This document shows, piece by piece, positions 1 to 15,199 of a stretch of 64,000 nt of DNA. The notes under the pieces were generated by a model that was not told the origin of the DNA, searched no databases, and saw only the letters and a program-made list of their open reading frames with translations. Where the stretch lies: positions 98,853,437 to 98,917,436 of the forward strand of contig NC_068937.1 of NCBI RefSeq assembly GCF_016801865.2. The letters run 5' to 3'. The DNA is from Culex pipiens pallens (Eukaryota; Arthropoda; Insecta; Diptera; Culicidae). A program made the translations under genes and the position numbers. The stretch's first letter is position 1; every line of letters begins with the position of its first letter.

Positions 1-167
1 CGTTGTCACAAGTGTGCCACGAATATTTTGGTAGGAGTTTGTATGGTCGTTGTCACAAGTGTGCAACATATATTTCGATGGTAGTTTGTATGGTCGTTGT
101 CACAAGTGTGCCACGAATATTTTGGTAGGAGTTTGTATGGTCGTTGTCACAAGTGTGCAACAAATAT
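1..167 (-). repeat. 47-bp satellite, inverted block at left edge
   Basis: These bases hold about three and a half copies of the same 47-bp monomer that fills the next 28.8 kb, but in the opposite orientation: the core reads TATGGTCGTTGTCACAAGTG on the plus strand. The orientation flips at about 167/168, where a reverse monomer ending CAACAAATAT abuts a degenerate forward monomer (TGCAACAACACTTTTGACAA). The block runs off the window edge, so its full length is unknown. Confidence 0.93.
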
Positions 168-3100
168 GCAACAACACTTTTGACAATAACCATACAAACT
201 CCTACCAAAATATTCATGGCACACTTGTGACAACGACCATACAACTTCCATCGAAATATTCGTGGCACACTTGTGACAACGACCATACAAACTCCTACCA
301 AAATATCCATTGCACACTTGTGACAACGACCATACAAACTCCTATCAAAATATTTGTTGCACACTTGTGACAACGACCATACAAACTCCTACCAAAATAT
401 TCATGGCACACTTGTGACAACGACCATACAACTTCCATCGAAATATTCGTGGCACACTTGTGACAACGACCATACAAACTCCTACCAAAATATTTATTGC
501 ACACTTGTGACAACGACCATACAACTTCCATAAAAATATTTGTTGCACACTTGTGACAACGACCATACAAACTCCTATCAAAATATTCATGGCACACTTG
601 TGACAACGACCATACAACTTCCATCGAAATATTTGTTGCACACTTGTGACAACGACCATACAAACTCCTACCAAAATATTCATTGCACACTTGTGACAAC
701 GACCATACAAACTCCTACCAAAATATTCGTGGCACACTTGTGACAACGACCATACAAACTCCTATCAAAATATTCATGGCACACTTGTGACAACGACCAT
801 ACAACTTCCATCGAAATATTTGTTGCACACTTGTGACAACGACCATACAAACTCCTACCAAAATATTTATTGCACACTTGTGACAACGACCATACAACTT
901 CCATAAAAATATTTGTTGCACACTTGTGACAACGACCATACAAACTCCTATCAAAATATTCATGGCACACTTGTGACAACGACCATACAACTTCCATCGA
1001 AATATTTGTTGCACACTTGTGACAACGACCATACAAACTCCTACCAAAATATTCATTGCACACTTGTGACAACGACCATACAAACTCCTACCAAAATATT
1101 CGTGGCACACTTGTGACAACGACCATACAAACTCCTACCAAAATATCCATTGCACACTTGTGACAACGACCATACAAACTCCTATCAAAATATTTGTTGC
1201 ACACTTGTGACAACGACCATACAAACTCCTACCAAAATATTCGAGGCACACTTGTGACAACGACCATACAAACTCCTACCAAAATAATCGTGGCACACTT
1301 GTGACAACGACCATAGAAACTCCTATCAAAATATTTGTTGCACACTTGTGACAACGACCATACAAACTTCCATCGAAATATTCGTGGCACACTTGTGACA
1401 ACGACCATACAAACTACCATCAAAATATTTGTTGCACACTTGTGACAACGACCATACAAACTCCTATCAAAATATTTGTTGCACACTTGTGACAACGACC
1501 ATACAAACTCCTACCAAAATATTCGTGGCACACTTGTGACAACGACCATACAAATTACCATCAAAATATTTGTTGCACACTTGTGACAACGACCATACAA
1601 ACTTCCATCAAAATTTTCGTGGCACACTTGTGACAACGAGCATACAAACTCCTACCAAAATATTCGTGGCACACTTGTGACAACGACCATACAAATTACC
1701 ATCAAAATATTTGTTGCACACTTGTGACAACGACCATACAAACTTCCATCGAAATATTCGTGGCACACTTGTGACAACGACCATACAAACTCCTACCAAA
1801 ATATTCGTGGCACACTTGTGACAACGACCATACAAATTACCATCAAAATATTTGTTGCACACTTGTGACAACGACCATACAAACTTCCATCGAAATTTTC
1901 GTGGCACACTTGTGACAACGACCATACAAACTCCTACCAAAATATTCGTGGCACACTTGTGACAACGACCATACAAACTACCATCGAAATATTTGTTGCA
2001 CACTTGTGACAACGACCATACAAACTCCTACCAAAATATTCATGGCACACTTGTGACAACGACCATACAAACTACCATTGAAATATTCGTGGCACACTTG
2101 TGACAACGAGCATACAAACTCCTACCAAAATATTCGTGGCACACTTGTGACAACGACCATACAAATTACCATCAAAATATTTGTTGCACACTTGTGACAA
2201 CGACCATACAAACTTCCATCGAAATTTTCGTGGCACACTTGTGACAACGACCATACAAACTCCTATCAAAATATTCATGGCACACTTGTGACAACGACCA
2301 TACAACTTCCATCGAAATATTTGTTGCACACTTGTGACAACGACCATACAAACTCCTACCAAAATATTCATTGCACACTTGTGACAACGACCATACAAAC
2401 TCCTACCAAAATATTCGTGGCACACTTGTGACAACGACCATACAAACTCCTACCAAAATATCCATTGCACACTTGTGACAACGACCATACAAACTCCTAT
2501 CAAAATATTTGTTGCACACTTGTGACAACGACCATACAAACTCCTACCAAAATATTCGTGGCACACTTGTGACAACGACCATAGAAACTCCTATCAAAAT
2601 ATTTGTTGCACACTTGTGACAACGACCATACAAACTCCTATCAAAATATTCATGGCACACTTGTGACAACGACCATACAAACTACCATCGAAATATTTGT
2701 TGCACACTTGTGACAACGACCATACAAACTCCTACCAAAATATTCATGGCACACTTGTGACAACGACCATACAAACTCCTACCAAAATATTCGTGGCACA
2801 CTTGTGACAACGACCATACAAATTACCATCAAAATATTTGTTGCACACTTGTGACAACGACCATACAAACTCCTACCAAAATATTCGTGGCACACTTGTG
2901 ACAACGACCATACAAACTCCTACCAAAATATCCATTGCACACTTGTGACAACGACCATACAAACTCCTATCAAAATATTTGTTGCACACTTGTGACAACG
3001 ACCATACAAACTCCTACCAAAATATTCGTGGCACACTTGTGACAACGACCATAGAAACTCCTATCAAAATATTTGTTGCACACTTGTGACAACGACCATA

Positions 3101-3899
3101 CAAACTCCTACCAAAATAATCGTGGCACACTTGTGACAACGACCATAGAAACTCCTATCAAAATATTTGTTGCACACTTGTGACAACGACCATACAAACT
3201 CCTACCAAAATATTCATGGCACACTTGTGACAACGACCATACAAACTCCTATCAAAATATTCATGGCACACTTGTGACAACGACCATACAACTTCCATCG
3301 AAATATTTGTTGCACACTTGTGACAACGACCATACAAACTCCTACCAAAATATCCATTGCACACTTGTGACAACGACCATACAAACTCCTATCAAAATAT
3401 TTGTTGCACACTTGTGACAACGACCATACAAACTCCTACCAAAATATTCGTGGCACACTTGTGACAACGACCATACAAACTCCTACCAAAATATCCATTG
3501 CACACTTGTGACAACGACCATACAAACTCCTATCAAAATATTTGTTGCACACTTGTGACAACGACCATACAAACTCCTACCAAAATATTCGTGGCACACT
3601 TGTGACAACGACCATAGAAACTCCTATCAAAATATTTGTTGCACACTTGTGACAACGACCATACAAACTCCTACCAAAATAATCGTGGCACACTTGTGAC
3701 AACGACCATAGAAACTCCTATCAAAATATTTGTTGCACACTTGTGACAACGACCATACAAACTCCTATCAAAATATTTGTTGCACACTTGTGACAACGAC
3801 CATACAAACTTCCATCGAAATATTCGTGGCACACTTGTGACAACGACCATACAAACTACCATCAAAATATTTGTTGCACACTTGTGACAACGACCATAC

Positions 3900-6800
3900 A
3901 AACTCCTATCAAAATATTTGTTGCACACTTGTGACAACGACCATACAAACTCCTACCAAAATATTCGTGGCACACTTGTGACAACGACCATACAAATTAC
4001 CATCAAAATATTTGTTGCACACTTGTGACAACGACCATACAAACTTCCATCGAAATTTTCGTGGCACACTTGTGACAACGACCATACAAACTCCTACCAA
4101 AATATTCGTGGCACACTTGTGACAACGACCATACAAACTCCTACCAAAATATTCGTGGCACACTTGTGACAACGACCATACAAATTACCATCAAAATATT
4201 TGTTGCACACTTGTGACAACGACCATACAAACTCCTACCAAAATATTCGTGGCACACTTGTGACAACGAGCATACAAACTCCTACCAAAATATTCGTGGC
4301 ACACTTGTGACAACGACCATACAAACTCCTACCAAAATATTCGTGGCACACTTGTGACAACGACCATACAAATTACCATCAAAATATTTGTTGCACACTT
4401 GTGACAACGACCATACAAACTTCCATCGAAGTTTTCGTGGCACACTTGTGACAACGAGCATACAAACTCCTACCAAAATATTCGTGGCACACTTGTGACA
4501 ACGACCATACAAATTACCATCAAAATATTTGTTGCACACTTGTGACAACGACCATACAAACTCCTACCAAAATATTCGTGGCACACTTGTGACAACGACC
4601 ATACAAACTCCTACCAAAATATTCGTGGCACACTTGTGACAACGACCATACAAACTCCTACCAAAATATTCGTGGCACACTTGTGACAACGACCATACAA
4701 ATTACCATCAAAATATTTGTTGCACACTTGTGACAACGACCATACAAACTCCTACCAAAATATTCGTGGCACACTTGTGACAACGACCATACAAATTACC
4801 ATCAAAATATTTGTTGCACACTTGTGACAACGACCATACAAACTACCATCGAAATATTTGTTGCACACTTGTGACAACGACCATACAAACTCCTACCAAA
4901 ATATTCGTGGCACACTTGTGACAACGACCATACAAACTCCTACCAAAATATTCGTGGCACACTTGTGACAACGACCATACAAACTCCTACCAAAATATTC
5001 GTGGCACACTTGTGACAACGACCATACAAATTACCATCAAAATATTTGTTGCACACTTGTGACAACGACCATACAAACTCCTACCAAAATATTCGTGGCA
5101 CACTTGTGACAACGACCATACAAATTACCATCAAAATATTTGTTGCACACTTGTGACAACGACCATACAAACTCCTATCAAAATATTTGTTGCACACTTG
5201 TGACAACGACCATACAAACTCCTACCAAAATATTCGTGGCACACTTGTGACAACGACCATACAAATTACCATCAAAATATTTGTTGCACACTTGTGACAA
5301 CGACCATACAAACTCCTATCAAAATATTTGTTGCACACTTGTGACAACGACCATACAAACTCCTACCAAAATATTCGTGGCACACTTGTGACAACGACCA
5401 TACAAACTCCTACCAAAATATTCGTGGCACACTTGTGACAACGACCATAGAAACTCCTATCAAAATATTTGTTGCACACTTGTGACAACGACCATACAAA
5501 CTCCTACCAAAATAATCGTGGCACACTTGTGACAACGACCATAGAAACTCCTATCAAAATATTTGTTGCACACTTGTGACAACGACCATACAAACTCCTA
5601 TCAAAATATTTGTTGCACACTTGTGACAACGACCATACAAACTTCCATCGAAATATTCGTGGCACACTTGTGACAACGACCATACAAACTACCATCAAAA
5701 TATTTGTTGCACACTTGTGACAACGACCATATAAACTCCTATCAAAATATTTGTTGCACACTTGTGACAACGACCATACAAACTCCTACCAAAATATTCG
5801 TGGCACACTTGTGACAACGACCATACAAATTACCATCAAAATATTTGTTGCACACTTGTGACAACGACCATACAAACTTCCATCGAAATTTTCGTGGCAC
5901 ACTTGTGACAACGACCATACAAACTCCTACCAAAATATTCGTGGCACACTTGTGACAACGACCATACAAACTCCTACCAAAATATTCGTGGCACACTTGT
6001 GACAACGACCATACAAATTACCATCAAAATATTTGTTGCACACTTGTGACAACGACCATACAAACTCCTACCAAAATATTCGTGGCACACTTGTGACAAC
6101 GACCATACAAACTCCTACCAAAATATTCGTGGCACACTTGTGACAACGACCATACAAACTCCTACCAAAATATTCGTGGCACACTTGTGACAACGACCAT
6201 ACAAATTACCATCAAAATATTTGTTGCACACTTGTGACAACGACCATACAAACTTCCATCGAAATTTTCGTGGCACACTTGTGACAACGAGCATACAAAC
6301 TCCTACCAAAATATTCGTGGCACACTTGTGACAACGACCATACAAATTACCATCAAAATATTGGTTGCACACTTGTGACAACGACCATACAAACTCCTAC
6401 CAAAATATTCGTGGCACACTTGTGACAACGACCATACAAACTCCTACCAAAATATTCGTGGCACACTTGTGACAACGACCATACAAACTCCTACCAAAAT
6501 ATTCGTGGCACACTTGTGACAACGACCATACAAATTACCATCAAAATATTTGTTGCACACTTGTGACAACGACCATACAAACTCCTACCAAAATATTCGT
6601 GGCACACTTGTGACAACGACCATACAAATTACCATCAAAATATTTGTTGCACACTTGTGACAACGACCATACAAACTACCATCGAAATATTTGTTGCACA
6701 CTTGTGACAACGACCATACAAACTCCTACCAAAATATTCGTGGCACACTTGTGACAACGACCATACAAACTCCTACCAAAATATTCGTGGCACACTTGTG

Positions 6801-9800
6801 ACAACGACCATACAAACTCCTACCAAAATATTCGTGGCACACTTGTGACAACGACCATACAAATTACCATCAAAATATTTGTTGCACACTTGTGACAACG
6901 ACCATACAAACTCCTATCAAAATATTTGTTGCACACTTGTGACAACGACCATACAAACTCCTACCAAAATATTCGTGGCACACTTGTGACAACGACCATA
7001 CAAACTACCATCAAAATATTTGTTGCACACTTGTGACAACGACCATACAAACTCCTATCAAAATATTTGTTGCACACTTGTGACAACGACCATACAAACT
7101 CCTACCAAAATATTCGTGGCACACTTGTGACAACGACCATACAAATTACCATCAAAATATTTGTTGCACACTTGTGACAACGACCATACAAACTTCCATC
7201 GAAATTTTCGTGGCACACTTGTGACAACGACCATACAAACTCCTACCAAAATATTCGTGGCACACTTGTGACAACGACCATACAAACTCCTACCAAAATA
7301 TTCGTGGCACACTTGTGACAACGACCATACAAATTACCATCAAAATATTTGTTGCACACTTGTGACAACGACCATACAAACTCCTACCAAAATATTCGTG
7401 GCACACTTGTGACAACGACCATACAAACTCCTACCAAAATATTCGTGGCACACTTGTGACAACGACCATACAAACTCCTACCAAAATATTCGTGGCACAC
7501 TTGTGACAACGACCATAGAAACTCCTATCAAAATATTTGTTGCACACTTGTGACAACGACCATACAAACTCCTACCAAAATAATCGTGGCACACTTGTGA
7601 CAACGACCATAGAAACTCCTATCAAAATATTTGTTGCACACTTGTGACAACGACCATACAAACTCCTATCAAAATATTTGTTGCACACTTGTGACAACGA
7701 CCATACAAACTTCCATCGAAATATTCGTGGCACACTTGTGACAACGACCATACAAACTCCTACCAAATTAATCGTAGCACACTTGTGACAACGACCATAC
7801 AAACTCCTATCAAAATATTTGTTGCACACTTGTGACAACGACCATACAAACTACCATCAAAATATTTGTTGCACACTTGTGACAACGACCATACAAACTC
7901 CTATCAAAATATTTGTTGCACACTTGTGACAACGACCATACAAACTCCTACCAAAATATTCGTGGCACACTTGTGACAACGACCATACAAATTACCATCA
8001 AAATATTTGTTGCACACTTGTGACAACGACCATACAAACTTCCATCGAAATTTTCGTGGCACACTTGTGACAACGACCATACAAACTCCTACCAAAATAT
8101 TCGTGGCACACTTGTGACAACGACCATACAAACTCCTACCAAAATATTCGTGGCACACTTGTGACAACGACCATACAAATTACCATCAAAATATTTGTTG
8201 CACACTTGTGACAACGACCATACAAACTCCTACCAAAATATTCGTGGCACACTTGTGACAACGACCATACAAACTCCTACCAAAATATTCGTGGCACACT
8301 TGTGACAACGACCATACAAACTCCTACCAAAATATTCGTGGCACACTTGTGACAACGACCATACAAATTACCATCAAAATATTTGTTGCACACTTGTGAC
8401 AACGACCATACAAACTTCCATCGAAATTTTCGTGGCACACTTGTGACAACGAGCATACAAACTCCTACCAAAATATTCGTGGCACACTTGTGACAACGAC
8501 CATACAAATTACCATCAAAATATTTGTTGCACACTTGTGACAACGACCATACAAACTCCTACCAAAATATTCGTGGCACACTTGTGACAACGACCATACA
8601 AACTCCTACCAAAATATTCGTGGCACACTTGTGACAACGACCATACAAACTCCTACCAAAATATTCGTGGCACACTTGTGACAACGACCATACAAATTAC
8701 CATCAAAATATTTGTTGCACACTTGTGACAACGACCATACAAACTCCTACCAAAATATTCGTGGCACACTTGTGACAACGACCATACAAATTACCATCAA
8801 AATATTTGTTGCACACTTGTGACAACGACCATACAAACTACCATCGAAATATTTGTTGCACACTTGTGACAACGACCATACAAACTCCTACCAAAATATT
8901 CGTGGCACACTTGTGACAACGACCATACAAACTCCTACCAAAATATTCGTGGCACACTTGTGACAACGACCATACAAACTCCTACCAAAATATTCGTGGC
9001 ACACTTGTGACAACGACCATACAAATTACCATCAAAATATTTGTTGCACACTTGTGACAACGACCATACAAACTCCTATCAAAATATTTGTTGCACACTT
9101 GTGACAACGACCATACAAACTCCTACCAAAATATTCGTGGCACACTTGTGACAACGACCATACAAACTACCATCAAAATATTTGTTGCACACTTGTGACA
9201 ACGACCATACAAACTCCTATCAAAATATTTGTTGCACACTTGTGACAACGACCATACAAACTCCTACCAAAATATTCGTGGCACACTTGTGACAACGACC
9301 ATACAAATTACCATCAAAATATTTGTTGCACACTTGTGACAACGACCATACAAACTTCCATCGAAATTTTCGTGGCACACTTGTGACAACGACCATACAA
9401 ATTACCATCAAAATATTTGTTGCACACTTGTGACAACGACCATACAAACTTCCATCGAAATTTTCGTGGCACACTTGTGACAACGACCATACAAACTCCT
9501 ACCAAAATATTCGTGGCACACTTGTGACAACGACCATACAAATTACCATCAAAATATTTGTTGCACACTTGTGACAACGACCATACAAACTCCTACCAAA
9601 ATATTCGTGGCACACTTGTGACAACGACCATACAAACTCCTACCAAAATATTCGTGGCACACTTGTGACAACGACCATACAAACTCCTACCAAAATATTC
9701 GTGGCACACTTGTGACAACGACCATACAAATTACCATCAAAATATTTGTTGCACACTTGTGACAACGACCATACAAACTCCTACCAAAATATTCGTGGCA

Positions 9801-12800
9801 CACTTGTGACAACGACCATACAAATTACCATCAAAATATTTGTTGCACACTTGTGACAACGACCATACAAACTACCATCGAAATATTTGTTGCACACTTG
9901 TGACAACGACCATACAAACTCCTACCAAAATATTCGTGGCACACTTGTGACAACGACCATACAAACTCCTACCAAAATATTCGTGGCACACTTGTGACAA
10001 CGACCATACAAACTCCTACCAAAATATTCGTGGCACACTTGTGACAACGACCATACAAATTACCATCAAAATATTTGTTGCACACTTGTGACAACGACCA
10101 TACAAACTCCTATCAAAATATTTGTTGCACACTTGTGACAACGACCATACAAACTCCTACCAAAATATTCGTGGCACACTTGTGACAACGACCATACAAA
10201 TTACCATCAAAATATTTGTTGCACACTTGTGACAACGACCATACAAACTTCCATCGAAATTTTCGTGGCACACTTGTGACAACGACCATACAAACTCCTA
10301 CCAAAATATTCGTGGCACACTTGTGACAACGACCATACAAACTCCTACCAAAATATTCGTGGCACACTTGTGACAACGACCATACAAATTACCATCAAAA
10401 TATTTGTTGCACACTTGTGACAACGACCATACAAACTCCTACCAAAATATTCGTGGCACACTTGTGACAACGACCATACAAACTCCTACCAAAATATTCG
10501 TGGCACACTTGTGACAACGACCATACAAACTCCTACCAAAATATTCGTGGCACACTTGTGACAACGACCATACAAATTACCATCAAAATATTTGTTGCAC
10601 ACTTGTGACAACGACCATACAAACTTCCATCGAAATTTTCGTGGCACACTTGTGACAACGAGCATACAAACTCCTACCAAAATATTCGTGGCACACTTGT
10701 GACAACGACCATACAAATTACCATCAAAATATTTGTTGCACACTTGTGACAACGACCATACAAACTCCTACCAAAATATTCGTGGCACACTTGTGACAAC
10801 GACCATACAAACTCCTACCAAAATATTCGTGGCACACTTGTGACAACGACCATACAAACTCCTACCAAAATATTCGTGGCACACTTGTGACAACGACCAT
10901 ACAAATTACCATCAAAATATTTGTTGCACACTTGTGACAACGACCATACAAACTCCTACCAAAATATTCGTGGCACACTTGTGACAACGACCATACAAAT
11001 TACCATCAAAATATTTGTTGCACACTTGTGACAACGACCATACAAACTACCATCGAAATATTTGTTGCACACTTGTGACAACGACCATACAAACTCCTAC
11101 CAAAATATTCGTGGCACACTTGTGACAACGACCATACAAACTCCTACCAAAATATTCGTGGCACACTTGTGACAACGACCATACAAACTCCTACCAAAAT
11201 ATTCGTGGCACACTTGTGACAACGACCATACAAATTACCATCAAAATATTTGTTGCACACTTGTGACAACGACCATACAAACTCCTATCAAAATATTTGT
11301 TGCACACTTGTGACAACGACCATACAAACTCCTACCAAAATATTCGTGGCACACTTGTGACAACGACCATACAAACTACCATCAAAATATTTGTTGCACA
11401 CTTGTGACAACGACCATACAAACTCCTATCAAAATATTTGTTGCACACTTGTGACAACGACCATACAAACTCCTACCAAAATATTCGTGGCACACTTGTG
11501 ACAACGACCATACAAATTACCATCAAAATATTTGTTGCACACTTGTGACAACGACCATACAAACTTCCATCGAAATTTTCGTGGCACACTTGTGACAACG
11601 ACCATACAAACTCCTACCAAAATATTCGTGGCACACTTGTGACAACGACCATACAAACTCCTACCAAAATATTCGTGGCACACTTGTGACAACGACCATA
11701 CAAATTACCATCAAAATATTTGTTGCACACTTGTGACAACGACCATACAAACTCCTACCAAAATATTCGTGGCACACTTGTGACAACGACCATACAAACT
11801 CCTACCAAAATATTCGTGGCACACTTGTGACAACGACCATACAAACTCCTACCAAAATATTCGTGGCACACTTGTGACAACGACCATACAAATTACCATC
11901 AAAATATTTGTTGCACACTTGTGACAACGACCATACAAACTTCCATCGAAATTTTCGTGGCACACTTGTGACAACGAGCATACAAACTCCTACCAAAATA
12001 TTCGTGGCACACTTGTGACAACGACCATACAAATTACCATCAAAATATTTGTTGCACACTTGTGACAACGACCATACAAACTCCTACCAAAATATTCGTG
12101 GCACACTTGTGACAACGACCATACAAACTCCTACCAAAATATTCGTGGCACACTTGTGACAACGACCATACAAACTCCTACCAAAATATTCGTGGCACAC
12201 TTGTGACAACGACCATACAAATTACCATCAAAATATTTGTTGCACACTTGTGACAACGACCATACAAACTCCTACCAAAATATTCGTGGCACACTTGTGA
12301 CAACGACCATACAAATTACCATCAAAATATTTGTTGCACACTTGTGACAACGACCATACAAACTACCATCGAAATATTTGTTGCACACTTGTGACAACGA
12401 CCATACAAACTCCTACCAAAATATTCGTGGCACACTTGTGACAACGACCATACAAACTCCTACCAAAATATTCGTGGCACACTTGTGACAACGACCATAC
12501 AAACTCCTACCAAAATATTCGTGGCACACTTGTGACAACGACCATACAAATTACCATCAAAATATTTGTTGCACACTTGTGACAACGACCATACAAACTC
12601 CTACCAAAATATTCGTGGCACACTTGTGACAACGACCATACAAATTACCATCAAAATATTTGTTGCACACTTGTGACAACGACCATACAAACTCCTACCA
12701 AAATATTCGTGGCACACTTGTGACAACGACCATACAAACTACCATCAAAATATTCGTGGCACACTTGTGACAACGACCATACAAATTACCATCAAAATAT

Positions 12801-13000
12801 TTGTTGCACACTTGTGACAACGACCATACAAACTTCCATCGAAATTTTCGTGGCACACTTGTGACAACGAGCATACAAACTCCTACCAAAATATTCGTGG
12901 CACACTTGTGACAACGACCATACAAATTACCATCAAAATATTTGTTGCACACTTGTGACAACGACCATACAAACTACCATCGAAATATTTGTTGCACACT
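3900..13000 (+). repeat. Higher-order repeat domain A (about 1316-bp period)
   Basis: Inside the satellite, the same ordered series of monomer variants recurs. Matching blocks start near 5742 and 7058, 10113 and 11429, and 10486 and 11802, each pair 1316 bp apart, exactly 28 monomers. Other spacings (1833, 2068, 2162, 2209 bp) are also whole multiples of 47, which indicates gain or loss of whole monomers. A marker change, GACAACGAGCAT in place of GACAACGACCAT, appears once per block (for example near 4457, 6287, 8450, 10660, 11975, 12870). Confidence 0.82.
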
Positions 13001-15199
13001 TGTGACAACGACCATACAAACTCCTACCAAAATATTCGTGGCACACTTGTGACAACGACCATACAAACTCCTACCAAAATATTCGTGGCACACTTGTGAC
13101 AACGACCATACAAATTACCATCAAAATATTTGTTGCACACTTGTGACAACGACCATACAAACTCCTACCAAAATATTCGTGGCACACTTGTGACAACGAC
13201 CATACAAACTCCTACCAAAATATTCGTGGCACACTTGTGACAACGACCATACAAACTCCTACCAAAATATTCGTGGCACACTTGTGACAACGACCATACA
13301 AATTACCATCAAAATATTTGTTGCACACTTGTGACAACGACCATACAAACTCCTACCAAAATATTCGTGGCACACTTGTGACAACGACCATACAAACTCC
13401 TACCAAAATATTCGTGGCACACTTGTGACAACGACCATACAAACTCCTACCAAAATATTCGTAGCACACTTGTGACAACGACCATACAAATTACCATCAA
13501 AATATTTGTTGCACACTTGTGACAACGACCATACAAACTCCTACCAAAATATTCGTGGCACACTTGTGACAACGACCATACAAACTCCTACCAAAATATT
13601 CGTGGCACACTTGTGACAACGACCATACAAACTCCTACCAAAATATTCGTGGCACACTTGTGACAACGACCATACAAACTACCATCAAAATATTTGTTGC
13701 ACACTTGTGACAACGACCATACAAACTCCTATCAAAATATTTGTTGCACACTTGTGACAACGACCATACAAACTCCTACCAAAATATTCGTGGCACACTT
13801 GTGACAACGACCATACAAACTCCTACCAAAATATTCGTGGCACACTTGTGACAACGACCATACAAACTACCATCAAAATATTTGTTGCACACTTGTGACA
13901 ACGACCATACAAACTCCTATCAAAATATTTGTTGCACACTTGTGACAACGACCATACAAACTCCTACCAAAATATTCGTGGCACACTTGTGACAACGACC
14001 ATACAAACTACCATTGAAATATTCGTGGCACACTTGTGACAACGACCATACAAATTACCATCAAAATATTTGTTGCACACTTGTGACAACGACCATACAA
14101 ACTACCATCGAAATATTCGTGGCACACTTGTGACAACGACCATACAAACTCCTACCAAAATATTCGTGGCACACTTGTGACAACGACCATACAAATTACC
14201 ATCAAAATATTTGTTGCACACTTGTGACAACGACCATACAAACTCCTACCAAAATATTCGTGGCACACTTGTGACAACGACCATACAAACTCCTACCAAA
14301 ATATTCGTGGCACACTTGTGACAACGACCATACAAACTCCTACCAAAATATTCGTGGCACACTTGTGACAACGACCATACAAATTACCATCAAAATATTT
14401 GTTGCACACTTGTGACAACGACCATACAAACTCCTACCAAAATATTCGTGGCACACTTGTGACAACGACCATACAAACTACCATTGAAATATTCGTGGCA
14501 CACTTGTGACAACGACCATACAAATTACCATCAAAATATTTGTTGCACACTTGTGACAACGACCATACAAACTACCATCGAAATATTCGTGGCACACTTG
14601 TGACAACGACCATACAAACTCCTACCAAAATATTCGTGGCACACTTGTGACAACGACCATACAAATTACCATCAAAATATTTGTTGCACACTTGTGACAA
14701 CGACCATACAAACTCCTACCAAAATATTCGTGGCACACTTGTGACAACGACCATACAAACTCCTACCAAAATATTCGTGGCACACTTGTGACAACGACCA
14801 TACAAACTCCTACCAAAATATTCGTGGCACACTTGTGACAACGACCATACAAACTACCATCAAAATATTTGTTGCACACTTGTGACAACGACCATACAAA
14901 CTCCTATCAAAATATTTGTTGCACACTTGTGACAACGACCATACAAACTCCTACCAAAATATTCGTGGCACACTTGTGACAACGACCATACAAATTACCA
15001 TCAAAATATTTGTTGCACACTTGTGACAACGACCATACAAACTCCTACCAAAATATTCGTGGCACACTTGTGACAACGACCATACAAACTCCTACCAAAA
15101 TATTCGTGGCACACTTGTGACAACGACCATACAAACTACCATCAAAATATTTGTTGCACACTTGTGACAACGACCATACAAACTCCTATCAAAATATTT

